Source: Arthrobacter sp. B6
GTDB lineage: Bacteria > Actinomycetota > Actinomycetes > Actinomycetales > Micrococcaceae
DNA: 64,000 bases
Assembly (NCBI RefSeq): GCF_001663775.1
Contig: NZ_KV467168.1
Coordinates: 3,028,780-3,092,779 of the forward strand
Reading direction: 5' to 3'
A program made the position numbers and the translations under genes. The notes beneath the pieces are model-generated. The model saw only the letters and a list, made by a program, of their open reading frames with translations. It did no database searches and was not told where the DNA came from. Numbering within the stretch: the first letter of the stretch is position 1; every line of letters begins with the position of its first letter. Positions 45,293 to 54,350 of this stretch are shown one piece after another.

Positions 45293-47173
45293 CTAGGCGG
45301 CCAGTGCGGACGGCACTACGCTGCTGTCCGCCGTCGAACCGGCAAGCTGCGGTGCCCAGCCGTCCGTTCCCTGCAGGTAAGTCCGGACCGTGTAGTTGCC
45401 CGCCTCAGCCGCGGGCAGCTGCGGGCGGTCGGGGGTCACCTGTGCGCCGGGCCCGCGGTTGTTGTGTTCGTGGAACCGTGCGTCCCGCCAGGAGAAGCCG
45501 CTCATGTCCGTCCAGGGCGTACCGGAAATGTGGGCGCCGAGCCAGGAGTCCCTGACCAGGACCTGGGCCACCGCGTTCGGGTCACCGCCGGCGTGCCACG
45601 GCCTGCCCAGGTGGACGCTGTTCGCTGCAGCCTCCGAGACAAGTCGGCACTGGTCAAAGAGGTAGCCATATTTGATCGACAGATCCAGACTTCCCGCGGT
45701 CACATAACCGTTGTTCGTGGCGGAGGCCCGGTCCAGCGACTTGATCTCGCAGCCACTGAAAACAGCTGTCCCGCGGCCGAAGATGAAGTCAACGTCGCCT
45801 TCCACGTAGCAGCCCTCGAAGTAGAAGCGCGCCGGGACGCCAGCTCCCGGTGAGTTGACCAGCAGGGTGTCCTGGTTGCCCAGACACCTGACGTTGGACA
45901 GCACCGAGCGGTCAGCGGTGATGTGCAGGGCGACGGCCTGGCGGTCCTTGATCCCCATGTTGGCGGCCTCGTCAAAATCGTTGCTGAACGTGAGGTTCCG
46001 GGCCACGAAGTCCGGCCCGTCAATCCGGACGGACGCGCTGCCTGAGGTGCCGAAGTTCCCGCTGCCGTCCGGCTTGGGTGTGCCGGAGGCGTTGTTGTAC
46101 ACGAGCACCACGTCCTCCGGCCTGCTGCCCTGCCCGATGAAGGAGACCCGGGGCTTGTTGCTCGGCACCCGCACGGCTTCGCGGTACGTGCCGGGCTGGA
46201 TCCTGATGACGGTACGCTGGGCGCTGTTCGAGGGAACGGAGTCGACGGCGGACTGTACGGTCGCGAACGTCCTGCCCGGCCCGACGTCGAGCGTTACCGG
46301 AATATCGACGGGGCGTTCAGCAGGCCAATACATGCCCAGCAGCGGGTCCGTGCCGCCGTTGATATTCAGAAAGTAGCCCGGCGGGACGATCTGCTTGGAT
46401 TGCAGCTCGCGTGCCACGAGGCGGGACACGGCCAGCGCACCGGCGGCCTGGAAATGCGTGTTGTCTTCCGAACCCTGCGGATACTGGGGGTGCTCGCCCG
46501 GAGCCAGGAAGAGGAAGTGCTGTTTGGTTCCTTCCGGCCCCAGCTGCTGCCACAGCTCCTTGGAGGAAGCCGTCAGGTCAACCAGCGGAGTGCCGGACGC
46601 AGCAGCAAGTTCCCGCACAGCCTGCGGGTACGCGCCGTGGGAATCCCGGGCGTTTCCGAAGGAGTCAAAGCGGCGGCGTTCCACGGGGGTGACCAGGACG
46701 GGCTTGCCTCCGCGTGCCCTGGCGCCGTCGACGTACCGGCTCAGGTACTCCTTGAACGTGGTGTCGGGGAGCGTTCCCCGGGCCGGGTCCGTCACCTTCG
46801 CGTCGTTATGGCCGAAGGCGATCAGCAGGTAGTCACCCGGCTGCATCACGGCCAGCACCCGGTCCAGCAGCCCGGCGTCGGCAAAGCTCTTGGAGGAGGC
46901 ACCGGACCACGCATAGTCAAACACTGTGGCCTGCGGCCCCAGCAGGAGCGGCAGCGCCTGGCCCCAGCCGGCGCGGGGGCGTTCGGACTGTTGGTACGCC
47001 GACGACGTCGAGTCGCCGACGACGAACACCACCGGTTTGGTGCGGGGTTTCGCGGGGTCCTGGGCGGCTGGCGTGAAGGCGTTGGCCATACCCGTTCCCG
47101 AGAGGGCCATGGTTCCCGCGGTGACCGCCAGGGTGGCCAGCACGCTCCGCCGGCTCGGCAGAATGGCGGCCAT
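45293..47173 (-). CDS. Rhamnogalacturonan acetylesterase-pectinesterase fusion
   Basis: 626 residues with a signal peptide (RRSVLATLAVTAG, Tat-like twin Arg). Residues ~45-265 are an SGNH esterase (GDSTSSAYQ, FGHNDAK, DNTHF), as in rhamnogalacturonan acetylesterases. Residues ~285-600 are a CE8 pectin methylesterase with GNQDTLL, GDVDFIFGRG and HLGRPWH. Together they would remove acetyl and methyl groups from pectin before lyase attack. The start overlaps the upstream pectate lyase stop by one base (TGATG). Confidence 0.9.
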   Translation of the reverse strand: MAAILPSRRSVLATLAVTAGTMALSGTGMANAFTPAAQDPAKPRTKPVVFVVGDSTSSAYQQSERPRAGWGQALPLLLGPQATVFDYAWSGASSKSFADAGLLDRVLAVMQPGDYLLIAFGHNDAKVTDPARGTLPDTTFKEYLSRYVDGARARGGKPVLVTPVERRRFDSFGNARDSHGAYPQAVRELAAASGTPLVDLTASSKELWQQLGPEGTKQHFLFLAPGEHPQYPQGSEDNTHFQAAGALAVSRLVARELQSKQIVPPGYFLNINGGTDPLLGMYWPAERPVDIPVTLDVGPGRTFATVQSAVDSVPSNSAQRTVIRIQPGTYREAVRVPSNKPRVSFIGQGSRPEDVVLVYNNASGTPKPDGSGNFGTSGSASVRIDGPDFVARNLTFSNDFDEAANMGIKDRQAVALHITADRSVLSNVRCLGNQDTLLVNSPGAGVPARFYFEGCYVEGDVDFIFGRGTAVFSGCEIKSLDRASATNNGYVTAGSLDLSIKYGYLFDQCRLVSEAAANSVHLGRPWHAGGDPNAVAQVLVRDSWLGAHISGTPWTDMSGFSWRDARFHEHNNRGPGAQVTPDRPQLPAAEAGNYTVRTYLQGTDGWAPQLAGSTADSSVVPSALAA

Positions 47174-48540
47174 CAGCCTTCCCCGCCTGCCGTGAAGATC
47201 GGGCCGGTGGAGTTCTGGAGCAGTGCCGGAACGGCCTGGGCCGGGTGGACCTGGGTGCGCAGCGTGGGAGTCCAGGACGTGTCCTCGGCCAACTGGTCTG
47301 CCGGCGCGGCAGCGGCGTTGTAGGCGGCGCGAAGATCGGTGATCTTGCCGTTGACGGCGTTCGCGACGGTGGTGATTGCCGTTCCCTTGTAGCGCCCGAT
47401 GATGTTCGCGGCGTCGATTCCGGCCGGAAGCGTAAAGGCATTCGCCTCGGCGTAGAGGTGCGACTCGAATCCGGCGCCGAAGGTGTAGCCGTAGGGGACG
47501 GTGCTGTCCTCGTTCACCTTGAAGTGGTTGTTGTACACGTCCACCTGGCCGAAACGGACGCGCGGGGCGCGCTGGCCCACGTTTTCGAAGACGTTGTGGT
47601 GGATGGTGACGCGCAGCTTTCCGGGGTCCCCGCGGTTGGTGTTGTCAGTGGAGCCGATCAGCAGCAGCTTGTCGTGGTCCGCGAAGCGGTTGAAGGACAT
47701 GGTCACCAGGTCCGAACCGTTGGTGACGTCCACGGCGCCGTCGTGCACCTGGTAGGGGCGGCCGAAGTGGAGGGGCTGGTTGCTGTCCAGGTTGGGGGCG
47801 TCCGTGAATTCGGAGTGGTCGATCCAGACGTTGGTGGCCTTGTTGACGACCTGGAGCAGATCGTACTCGCTGTTCCAGTTGCCCTCAGCGCCGTCGGTGG
47901 GGTCCCAGGACGGGAAGCAGTCATGGGCGTCCCGTACCGTGAGGTTGCGGACGATCACGTTGCTGGCGCCGTTGATGCGGAGGGCTGCGCCGGTAATGCT
48001 GCTGTCCGGCGTGGCGCCGACGATGGTGGTGTTGCTGGGGATGTCCACACGGATGTTCCTGGCCTGCTTGCCGGCGGCTGCCCGTCGGGCGTCTTCCTGG
48101 GCGCCCGCGGGCTCCTGGCTGCGGCCGTAGGTGGCCGGGTCATAATCCTGAAGGTACTGCGCCAGGCTGTAGCCGGTGCCTTCCGCGTAGTTCTCGCAGG
48201 TCAGCGGCGAACCGTCCGGTGCCGAGTTGGCGTCGATGCTTCCGTGGACGCGGACAATCTTCGGCTGGGTGCCCCCGGTGGCGAAGGCGGCCTCCAGCTC
48301 GGCCTTCGTGGAGACGTCATAGATGTGTGCGTCCGAGGCTGCCGAACCACCGGTGGTGCCTGTTCCAGCAGATGCCCAGCCGTTCCCCTGGGCAAGAACC
48401 TGGCGCTCCAGCGGGATCTGTGCGGTCTGGGCGGTTGGATCCGCCACGGGATTGGGAGAAGCCCCTGCGGGAGCCGAAATGATCAGTGCTCCTGCCACTG
48501 CCATGGCTGCGGACATGGACAAAGTAGTGCGTTTTCGCAT
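47173..48540 (-). CDS. Secreted pectate lyase (PL1 family)
   Basis: 455 residues with a signal peptide ending near ASP/NPVA. The parallel beta-helix core has the PL1 landmarks NVWIDHSEF, HDGAVDVTNGSDLVTMSFN and the catalytic-arginine motif QRAPRVRFG. It cleaves polygalacturonate by beta-elimination outside the cell. It is first gene of the pectin operon; a LacI-type operator candidate lies 90 nt upstream. Confidence 0.92.
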   Translation of the reverse strand: MRKRTTLSMSAAMAVAGALIISAPAGASPNPVADPTAQTAQIPLERQVLAQGNGWASAGTGTTGGSAASDAHIYDVSTKAELEAAFATGGTQPKIVRVHGSIDANSAPDGSPLTCENYAEGTGYSLAQYLQDYDPATYGRSQEPAGAQEDARRAAAGKQARNIRVDIPSNTTIVGATPDSSITGAALRINGASNVIVRNLTVRDAHDCFPSWDPTDGAEGNWNSEYDLLQVVNKATNVWIDHSEFTDAPNLDSNQPLHFGRPYQVHDGAVDVTNGSDLVTMSFNRFADHDKLLLIGSTDNTNRGDPGKLRVTIHHNVFENVGQRAPRVRFGQVDVYNNHFKVNEDSTVPYGYTFGAGFESHLYAEANAFTLPAGIDAANIIGRYKGTAITTVANAVNGKITDLRAAYNAAAAPADQLAEDTSWTPTLRTQVHPAQAVPALLQNSTGPIFTAGGEG

Positions 48541-48629
48541 GTTCTCTCTTCCGTCATTGGAATGAACTGCGCTCCGGTCCGGCGGCTGCTATGACGCCGG
48601 TCACTGCGGAAGCGCTGAGAAGGACATTA

Positions 48630-48649
48630 CCGAGAAAGCGGTTTCTCGG
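48630..48649. promoter_or_regulatory. Candidate LacI-family operator of the pectin operon
   Basis: CCGAGAAA-GCGG-TTTCTCGG is an 8-bp perfect inverted repeat around a GC-rich centre, as preferred by LacI-type regulators (GAAA..TTTC). It lies 90-109 nt before the pectate lyase start. A second palindrome, CTTTCC-TGC-GGAAAG, is at 48656-48670. Confidence 0.5.
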
Positions 48650-48696
48650 CAAGGGCTTTCCTGCGGAAAGATTGGGAGGAGCGGAAGCGGCAATGC

Positions 48697-48738
48697 AAAA
48701 GCGGACGACGGCGGGAGGTTCCGCCGTCGTCCGCTTTT
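48697..48738. terminator. Conserved hairpin with A/T-flanked stem
   Basis: An 18-bp perfect stem beginning AAAAGCGGACGACGGCGG and ending in TTTT, 6-nt loop. It ends the AI-2E permease transcript and insulates the pectin promoter. It is the best intrinsic terminator of the hairpin family. Confidence 0.85.
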
Positions 48739-48790
48739 CCGTTGCGGGGCCTGCTGCAGCGCTACCCGGGAATGCCCGGAGGCTGCGGTT

Positions 48791-49987
48791 TCAGTCCTCG
48801 GTTCCTGCGCTGCCCTGGGGTGCCGCTGCTTCCCGGGATGGCTGATCCGGTGCCGGTGCAGCACTGGAGAGTTGACCTTGTGCGTCCCGGTCTGTCTCAT
48901 GTTCGGCTCTGAGTACGTCTTCAGCGGTGATCTGGCTGTCCGGAGTCTCGTTCCACGCCTTGATCGCGGCCCAGGTAACAGCCGCCAAGGGGACAGAGAG
49001 GATGGCGCCGATGATTCCTGCAAGGATGGTGCCGGCTGTCAGGGCCAGCAGAATGACAAGGGCATGCACGCTGAGGGTGCGGCCCATGACCACCGGCTGC
49101 AGGAAGTTGCCTTCGAGCTGGTTCACGACGATCACAACGATGATCACAATCAGGGCGATGACCGGCCCATTGGCCACCAGGGCCACGAGCGCGGCCAGTA
49201 CGCCCGCGAGGGTGGCCCCCACCAGCGGAATGAAGGCACCGATGAACACAATTGCGGCAAGCGGCAGCGCGAGCGGAACTCCGAGGATGATCAGGGCCAA
49301 TCCAATGAAGAACGCGTCTACCGTGGCCACGATCGCGGTCCCGCGGACATAGCCGCCGAGCACGGCGAGGCTGTCCTGTCCCACGCGCCTGGCTTTGACC
49401 AGCCGCGTGCCTTTGAACGCGCGCAGGATGAATGCCCAGATGCGTTCGCCGTCCTTGAGGAAGAAAAAAAGGATCACGGCCATGAGCAGGGCGCCGGTGA
49501 GGAACGTTCCGGCAGCATTCAGCCCGCTGACCACGCCAGCTCCCGCCGTGCTGCTGGTGACGAAGTCCAGCACGGCGTCCCTTGCCTGCTGGATCTGATC
49601 GTCATCGACCGGAATCGGGCCGTTCCTGACGAAGCCGTAAAGCTGGTCGAATCCTTCGGTGGCGCTGCGCGCAAGTTCGCCTGCCTGACCCACCACGGCG
49701 AAAACGATGGCCGTCACCAGTCCACCAAGGGCCAGCAGGAGCAACAGGAAGGAGAGGAACGTCGCGGCCGCACTTGGCCAGCCTTTCCTCCGCAGCCAGT
49801 TCACCAGGGGCGCGATGGCAGCCGCGAGTATCAGCGCCAGCAGCAGCGGAACGACCACCAGCCGCACCTGGATCAGCGCGTAAACGAGTACCGCCGCCAG
49901 GGCCAGCAGCAACAATGCCTGGCCGGCCCTGATGCTCACACGGCCGAGGCCGTCCCGCCAGGGGTTGGACGGTTCCTGGGTCTGCAT
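48791..49987 (-). CDS. AI-2E/PerM family transporter
   Basis: 398 residues with seven to eight transmembrane helices and the family C-terminal core QLEGNFLQPVVMG and LALTAGTILAGIIGA, then a polar Gln/Asp-rich tail. AGGAGA lies 8 nt before the ATG. It is a distant paralogue of the 11994-13100 gene. The substrate is unknown. Confidence 0.88.
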   Translation of the reverse strand: MQTQEPSNPWRDGLGRVSIRAGQALLLLALAAVLVYALIQVRLVVVPLLLALILAAAIAPLVNWLRRKGWPSAAATFLSFLLLLLALGGLVTAIVFAVVGQAGELARSATEGFDQLYGFVRNGPIPVDDDQIQQARDAVLDFVTSSTAGAGVVSGLNAAGTFLTGALLMAVILFFFLKDGERIWAFILRAFKGTRLVKARRVGQDSLAVLGGYVRGTAIVATVDAFFIGLALIILGVPLALPLAAIVFIGAFIPLVGATLAGVLAALVALVANGPVIALIVIIVVIVVNQLEGNFLQPVVMGRTLSVHALVILLALTAGTILAGIIGAILSVPLAAVTWAAIKAWNETPDSQITAEDVLRAEHETDRDAQGQLSSAAPAPDQPSREAAAPQGSAGTED

Positions 49988-50182
49988 TCGGCAATCTCCT
50001 AGATCAACTGTTGTCGGTGCGAAAAGGGTTACGCCCCGTCAGGGCGAGGCCCGGCGCGCGGGAGCCGCCCTGCCGCCTCCTAAACCTCTCATGGACCCGC
50101 TCTGCTCGCCCAAACTTTTGCTTCCCGCACCGCAACCAGATAGCCTGTGGCCGTGTCACCCACCAGTGGCACACGCTGATGA

Positions 50183-50396
50183 TCTGCGGCGGGAGAGTCC
50201 TGCCGGTACGTTCGTGCAGGCGCCGTAGGAGCAAACCCTTCCCAGGAATCTCTCAGGCCCACGTACCGCCGCGGCAAGGCAACTCTGGAAAGCAGCCCGG
50301 GCAACCGGGCTCACCGACGGTGCAAGTGGCGCGCTGCAACAGCAGGGCAAGACGGAAACTCTCAGGTCCAATACAGAGCGGGGAGGAACCCGAATC
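50183..50396 (+). ncRNA. Tandem glycine riboswitch
   Basis: Two glycine aptamers in series. The first has GGCGGGAGAGTCC, CGCCGTAGGAGCAA and AATCTCTCAGGCCC. The second has ACTCTGGAAAGCAGCCC, CACCGACGGTGCAAG and GAAACTCTCAGGTCC. A 7-8 bp hairpin (TGGCGCC around TTGG) at 50401-50416 follows, just before the GGAG box of the MTHFR-like gene, and may be the expression platform. Glycine binding is expected to switch on the downstream gene. Confidence 0.92.
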
Positions 50397-50437
50397 ATCG
50401 TGGCGCCTTGGCGCCACCTGAATTATGGAGTTCCCCC

Positions 50438-51307
50438 ATGACGATTCAGCCGTCCATGTTCCCGCACCGCCGTCTCGGACCCACTCGAATCGAAATTATC
50501 CCCACAGAGGGAATCGTTGAGCGGGTTGCGGCCACATTGCCGCTGACCACCACGCTCACCGTCACCTGCCTGCCCCACCACGGCATCGAGCGGACCATGC
50601 GCGCCGCTGTGCAGCTGGGAGTGCTCGGCTACAAGGCCATCCCGCACATCGCCGCGCGGAGCCTGCACAGCCGCGCGGAGCTGACGGGAATCCTTCGTGA
50701 ATGCAACGCTGCCGGCATCGGCGAAGTGTTCGTGATCGGCGGGGACCGGAAGAAGCCGGCAGGAATTTACCAATCCGCTCTTCCGGTGCTGGAAGACATC
50801 GCGCAGTACTCGGGCGGGATGATGCGGGCCGGCATTGCGGGCTACCCCGAGGGTCATCCCTCTGTTGGCCCCCTGGACGTGTTGGACAACCTGCTGGCCA
50901 AACAGCACCTGGCCACGCACGTCGTCACACAGATGTGCTTCTCCGCGGAGAAAATCCTCGATTACGCAGCGCTCCTGCGCCGTGAAGGCGTGGAGTTGCC
51001 TGTCTGGGCAGGGGTGGCCGGCGCCGTTCCGCGGACCAGGCTGCTCTCACTTGGTACGCAGATTGGCGTCGGAAGTTCGCTGAAGTTCCTCAGCCGGAAA
51101 GGACCGCTGGCCCGCAAACTCCTCAGCGGCGACCGTTACTCGCCCGACTCCCTGCTTGCCCGGTTGCTGGAAAGCCCTTCCGGCAACATCGCGGGCATCC
51201 ACCTCTACAGCTTCAACAGCCTCGATTCGGTTCCCGGCGGGCCGGATCAGGCGCCAGCCTCGGCACTCGAGACAGCATTGGCTCGAGGAACGGCACGTGA
51301 GGCCTGA
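50438..51307 (+). CDS. Methylenetetrahydrofolate reductase-like protein
   Basis: 289 residues of the MTHFR fold: TVTCLPHHGIERTM at the start of the TIM barrel, VFVIGGDRKKPAG (FAD-binding region), GYPEGHPS, VTQMCFSAEKIL and a C-terminal GIHLYSFNS strand. It would reduce 5,10-methylene-THF to the methyl donor used by MetH, although this branch differs from E. coli MetF and may act differently. GGAG lies 7 nt before the ATG. It is controlled by the tandem glycine riboswitch directly upstream. Confidence 0.88.
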   Translation: MTIQPSMFPHRRLGPTRIEIIPTEGIVERVAATLPLTTTLTVTCLPHHGIERTMRAAVQLGVLGYKAIPHIAARSLHSRAELTGILRECNAAGIGEVFVIGGDRKKPAGIYQSALPVLEDIAQYSGGMMRAGIAGYPEGHPSVGPLDVLDNLLAKQHLATHVVTQMCFSAEKILDYAALLRREGVELPVWAGVAGAVPRTRLLSLGTQIGVGSSLKFLSRKGPLARKLLSGDRYSPDSLLARLLESPSGNIAGIHLYSFNSLDSVPGGPDQAPASALETALARGTAREA

Positions 51308-51461
51308 AGCCACGTTCCCTCACCGGGGTTGTCACGGAAGGCTGGCCTGAACGGCGGATGTTCGACCGGACCGCGTTCGGGTGGAGGTCCCGCCGCCGGC
51401 CGCTTTGCCGTCTCCGGTGTCCGGTTATTGACCGCTCACCGGCAACGGGCAACCATGAGAT

Positions 51462-51704
51462 ATGACTGACCCAACGGATGCCGCAGATGTCCCCTTAGAT
51501 GAAGATGGCAGCGTGCCGGAGGTTGACGGAGTCGAGACAGCGGAAAGCATCGCAGACGAAGTCCGTGATGAGATCCGCCTGGGCCACGTCCAGGATGACG
51601 TAAGCCATGTGCTCGAGGAACGCTTCGAGGCTGCAGGCATCGACCTGCGTCCCGAAGCCATAGACGACCTTGCCGAAGAGATTGAAAAGGACGTTTCGAG
51701 CTAA
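51462..51704 (+). CDS. Small acidic hypothetical protein
   Basis: 80 residues, strongly acidic, mostly helical after residue 25 (TAESIADEVRDEIRLGHVQDD, and a C-terminal AIDDLAEEIEKDVSS helix). No domain is recognised. It is well formed in codon use and lies after a degenerate hairpin of the GACGGCGGG type (51388-51406). Confidence 0.7.
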   Translation: MTDPTDAADVPLDEDGSVPEVDGVETAESIADEVRDEIRLGHVQDDVSHVLEERFEAAGIDLRPEAIDDLAEEIEKDVSS

Positions 51705-51935
51705 GGGAGCGTGCGGGCCGGAAACGGCGGAGAACAACCTGGGTTACTGCGCTGGCCGTGTTGGGCGCATGGCTCCCCGGAGTCATACCAGTGATCCAGG
51801 TGGCCCGCACTCCTGCGTAGCGCGCCGGTACAGATGCAACCTTCGCGTGCGTTTTCCACGGACGAGGCTCAGTCCGTCTCCGGCCCGTCGCAGAAATGAC
51901 AGCCGTCTTCACAGCCGTTCTGGGTGGACGGGGGG

Positions 51936-52202
51936 CTAAAAGGTGTCAAAGGAGTCTCCTGCCGCGGGGTGGGTGTATTTGGGTTTGCGTGAGCCGAATT
52001 GGCTCGCGACCATTGTCCAGGCCATGCTTTTGCCCTGGTGCGGCGGCATGATGCTTCCTTCGGCAACAAAGTGCGCTTCTGCTTTCCTGCTGGCCGGCAC
52101 CCACCACCCATTCACGGGACAATGCTCACCGGTTCGTACTTCGCGGACCGTACGGGAACTCTTGCCGTGGAACTGCCGGTGCGGGAGACGTTTCTTCATC
52201 AC
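51936..52202 (-). CDS. Small hypothetical protein with Trp/Gly-rich motif
   Basis: 88 residues. The core GEHCPVNGWWVP, followed later by FVAEGSIMPPHQGKSMAW, has the C-P-x-S/N-G-W-W ... F-x-x-G-x-x-M-P rhythm of a small family found next to secretion or immunity genes. GAAG lies upstream of the ATG. Frames on the other strand overlap but lack motifs. Confidence 0.55.
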   Translation of the reverse strand: MMKKRLPHRQFHGKSSRTVREVRTGEHCPVNGWWVPASRKAEAHFVAEGSIMPPHQGKSMAWTMVASQFGSRKPKYTHPAAGDSFDTF

Positions 52203-52367
52203 TGCTTCTTCGATCGGTGCGGACGCCTTGGGCTAAATCCATGAGGGATTTATGTGGTCTGCGTCCCAGTATGTCTCTGCGGAGCGTTAAGGAAAAGCGA
52301 TGTTTTCTGCAGGATACAGGTCACCAAAAATGACTGATTGGCGAATGTCCCGGGGGGCCAAAACAGC

Positions 52368-52403
52368 AACGGACGACGGCGGGAGGTCCCGCCGTCGTCC
52401 GTT
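52368..52403. terminator. Conserved hairpin after the CDGSH operon
   Basis: A 17-bp perfect stem, AACGGACGACGGCGGGA and its complement, loop GG. It is 43 nt past the CDGSH gene stop on the minus strand. Confidence 0.85.
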
Positions 52404-52445
52404 CAGCTTTGGTGATGGGCGCCGATGCCGCGCCGGGCCCGGTGC

Positions 52446-52700
52446 CTAGGCCCCGGGATCTGCCGGTCCGGCAGGTTCTGTCCTGAACTTGATCAGCTTG
52501 TGTGTCCCGTCGCAGTACGGTTTGATCGCCGACGCGCCGCACCGGCACAGTGCCACCGTCTGGCGCTGCCTCGGCACGGCTTCCCCGGATGGCGTGACAA
52601 TCTCGAAGTCCCCGCGGACCAGCAGGGGCCCGTCCGGGCAGACGACAATCGATCCGTCGGCGGGTTCCTGGCTCACGCGTCCTCCCTGTTGAGTGGTCAT
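52446..52700 (-). CDS. CDGSH-type iron-sulfur protein
   Basis: 84 residues with CRCGASAIKPYCDGTH, the CDGSH 2Fe-2S motif (CxCxxSxxxPxCDGxH, three Cys and one His). MitoNEET-like proteins hold a labile cluster for redox or iron transfer. The start overlaps the stop of the upstream diiron-type enzyme (ATGA), so the two are made together and could form an electron-transfer pair. Confidence 0.93.
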   Translation of the reverse strand: MTTQQGGRVSQEPADGSIVVCPDGPLLVRGDFEIVTPSGEAVPRQRQTVALCRCGASAIKPYCDGTHKLIKFRTEPAGPADPGA

Positions 52701-53752
52701 GCCGCCGCGGCGAGGTCGGTGCGCAGCGAAGTCAGCCCGTTCTCCCAGGCGTCCATGATGTGGAGGGTGAGCCTGGCGTCCAGGGCAATGGCAGCCGTAG
52801 CGCCGAACAGCACATCCGGGAGCAGGCCCGGTTCTGCCTCCACCAGCCCTCCGGCGAGGTCCCGGCCTGCGATCTGCTCGTGAACGGCGTCGGCTTCCAC
52901 GTGCTCATCAAAATAGGCCGTCGCCGCCGTGTCGAAGCCATGGCGGCGGAAGCCGTTCCCGTACAGCTGGTTGGGCCGGGAGGACGTCATCTCATAGATG
53001 GCCAAATGCCCGGCGATCGCACCGCGGAGGCGGCGGTTCAGGCCGAACAGGGACATCATGTTGACCGATGCCAGGGCTATGGCAGGCACCGCATCAACGT
53101 AGGCTCCGTACCGGTCATCCAGCTCCAATGCACGCATGGTCCTGGCGAAGAGGGCGCTGTGCATCCGGTCTGGGCGGCCGCCGCCGTATTCGTCCGCCTG
53201 GATCTCCACCAGGGCCGCCTTGGCGCGGCCGGAGAGGCGCGGGATGGCCCACGTGTGCGGGTCCGCCTCCTTGAGCTGGTAGACGGATTTGTGGATCAGG
53301 AATTCCCGGAGCTGGCCGAGCGTGGCCTTCTTCGACACATGCTTCGAAAGGCTGGGGCCGGTGTCCGTAGCCGCCAGGGCAAAGAGGACGTTGGCCACGC
53401 CGTCGCTGACCGGACCTCCGGTGGCAACCTGGGGAACCTCGGGGACCGCAGTCCTGGCCTCTCTCCGCAGTTCTTTTTCAAACGGCTGCTCCAGGATCCG
53501 GCGGACGGCGATCAGGCCCGGATTCCACTCCCAGCTGTCATCCACGCCGTCCAGCCCGCCGTAATGCAGCTCGTACAGGCAGAACAGCGCCAATTGGATG
53601 TCGTCGTCCTCGATGACGTCCGCCGACTCGGTCTGCCGTGCGGAGGCCAGTGCCAGAAGGTCTGTCAGTGCTGCTGCGTTCCCTTCAGGCTGGCCGGCGA
53701 GGATCGCGAGCAGGGCGGCGCTGACCGGACCCCGCTGTTCGGGGATGTGCAT
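52697..53752 (-). CDS. Heme-oxygenase-like iron-containing redox enzyme
   Basis: 351 residues of the heme-oxygenase-like diiron (HDO) superfamily. Candidate ligands sit in FCLYELHYGG, ALVEIQADEYGGG and ATAYFDEHVEADAVHE. Family members oxidise or cleave small substrates (for example N-oxygenases and fatty-acid decarboxylases). AGGAGAACC precedes the ATG. It is coupled to the CDGSH gene. The substrate is unknown. Confidence 0.82.
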   Translation of the reverse strand: MHIPEQRGPVSAALLAILAGQPEGNAAALTDLLALASARQTESADVIEDDDIQLALFCLYELHYGGLDGVDDSWEWNPGLIAVRRILEQPFEKELRREARTAVPEVPQVATGGPVSDGVANVLFALAATDTGPSLSKHVSKKATLGQLREFLIHKSVYQLKEADPHTWAIPRLSGRAKAALVEIQADEYGGGRPDRMHSALFARTMRALELDDRYGAYVDAVPAIALASVNMMSLFGLNRRLRGAIAGHLAIYEMTSSRPNQLYGNGFRRHGFDTAATAYFDEHVEADAVHEQIAGRDLAGGLVEAEPGLLPDVLFGATAAIALDARLTLHIMDAWENGLTSLRTDLAAAA

Positions 53753-53830
53753 GGTTCTCCTATGGATTCTTCAGCCGGGCGCGGGCGCCGCTGGGGCGTC
53801 CGCGCCGGGCGGTGTTGAGCGCAGCGGCGC

Positions 53831-54286
53831 TCAGCGGCGGTCGGCTCCGCGGGCGGTGCCGCGGGAAAGGGCGACAGCCAGGGCGATCATGGCGAGGCCG
53901 AGGACGAGGTGGAGCCAGTTGTCCGCGTCGTTGACGGGGACGAAGTTGGCGGGCGTGTCATGGCCAATGAGAAGGCCGTAAAGCCACAGGACCAGGTACA
54001 CCACGCCGCCGTACAGGAGGAAGTTCCTGGCCTGTCCGTCAGTCCGGGCCATCAGGATGCCGGCCACGCCGAAGAGCAGGTGCACGATGTTGTGCAGCAC
54101 AGAGACCTGGAAGATCCCCAGCAGCAGGGCTTCGGAGCCGTGCCCAGCCAAGCCAAGGGAGCTGTAGTTGGTGGTAACGCCGGGGATGAAGCCCAAAATG
54201 CCGACGAGCAGGAACACTGCACCCATTGCCAGTGACGCCGTTTGGATGTTGGTCCTGTGTCCTGCCCTGCTGTTTGCCGTAACCAT
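53831..54286 (-). CDS. DUF4383 membrane protein
   Basis: 151 residues with four transmembrane helices. FLLVGILGFIPGVTT, VLHNIVHLLFGVAGI and ADNWLHLVLGLAMI with its paired His residues are the DUF4383 signature. AAGGAG precedes the ATG. Two palindromes of the MarR-site type lie 65-105 nt upstream, so it belongs to the regulon of the 57156 MarR protein. Confidence 0.9.
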   Translation of the reverse strand: MVTANSRAGHRTNIQTASLAMGAVFLLVGILGFIPGVTTNYSSLGLAGHGSEALLLGIFQVSVLHNIVHLLFGVAGILMARTDGQARNFLLYGGVVYLVLWLYGLLIGHDTPANFVPVNDADNWLHLVLGLAMIALAVALSRGTARGADRR

Positions 54287-54350
54287 GATGCCTGCTCCTT
54301 CGTTTGCCTTCGGGTGGTGGGGACTGCGGCGGAATAGTTTCCCAACAACA

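Noticed and set aside
47245..48594. A 449-codon plus-strand frame over the pectate lyase gene
   Set aside because: Its product is Gly/Val/Arg-rich with no motif; the pectate lyase on the other strand is unambiguous.
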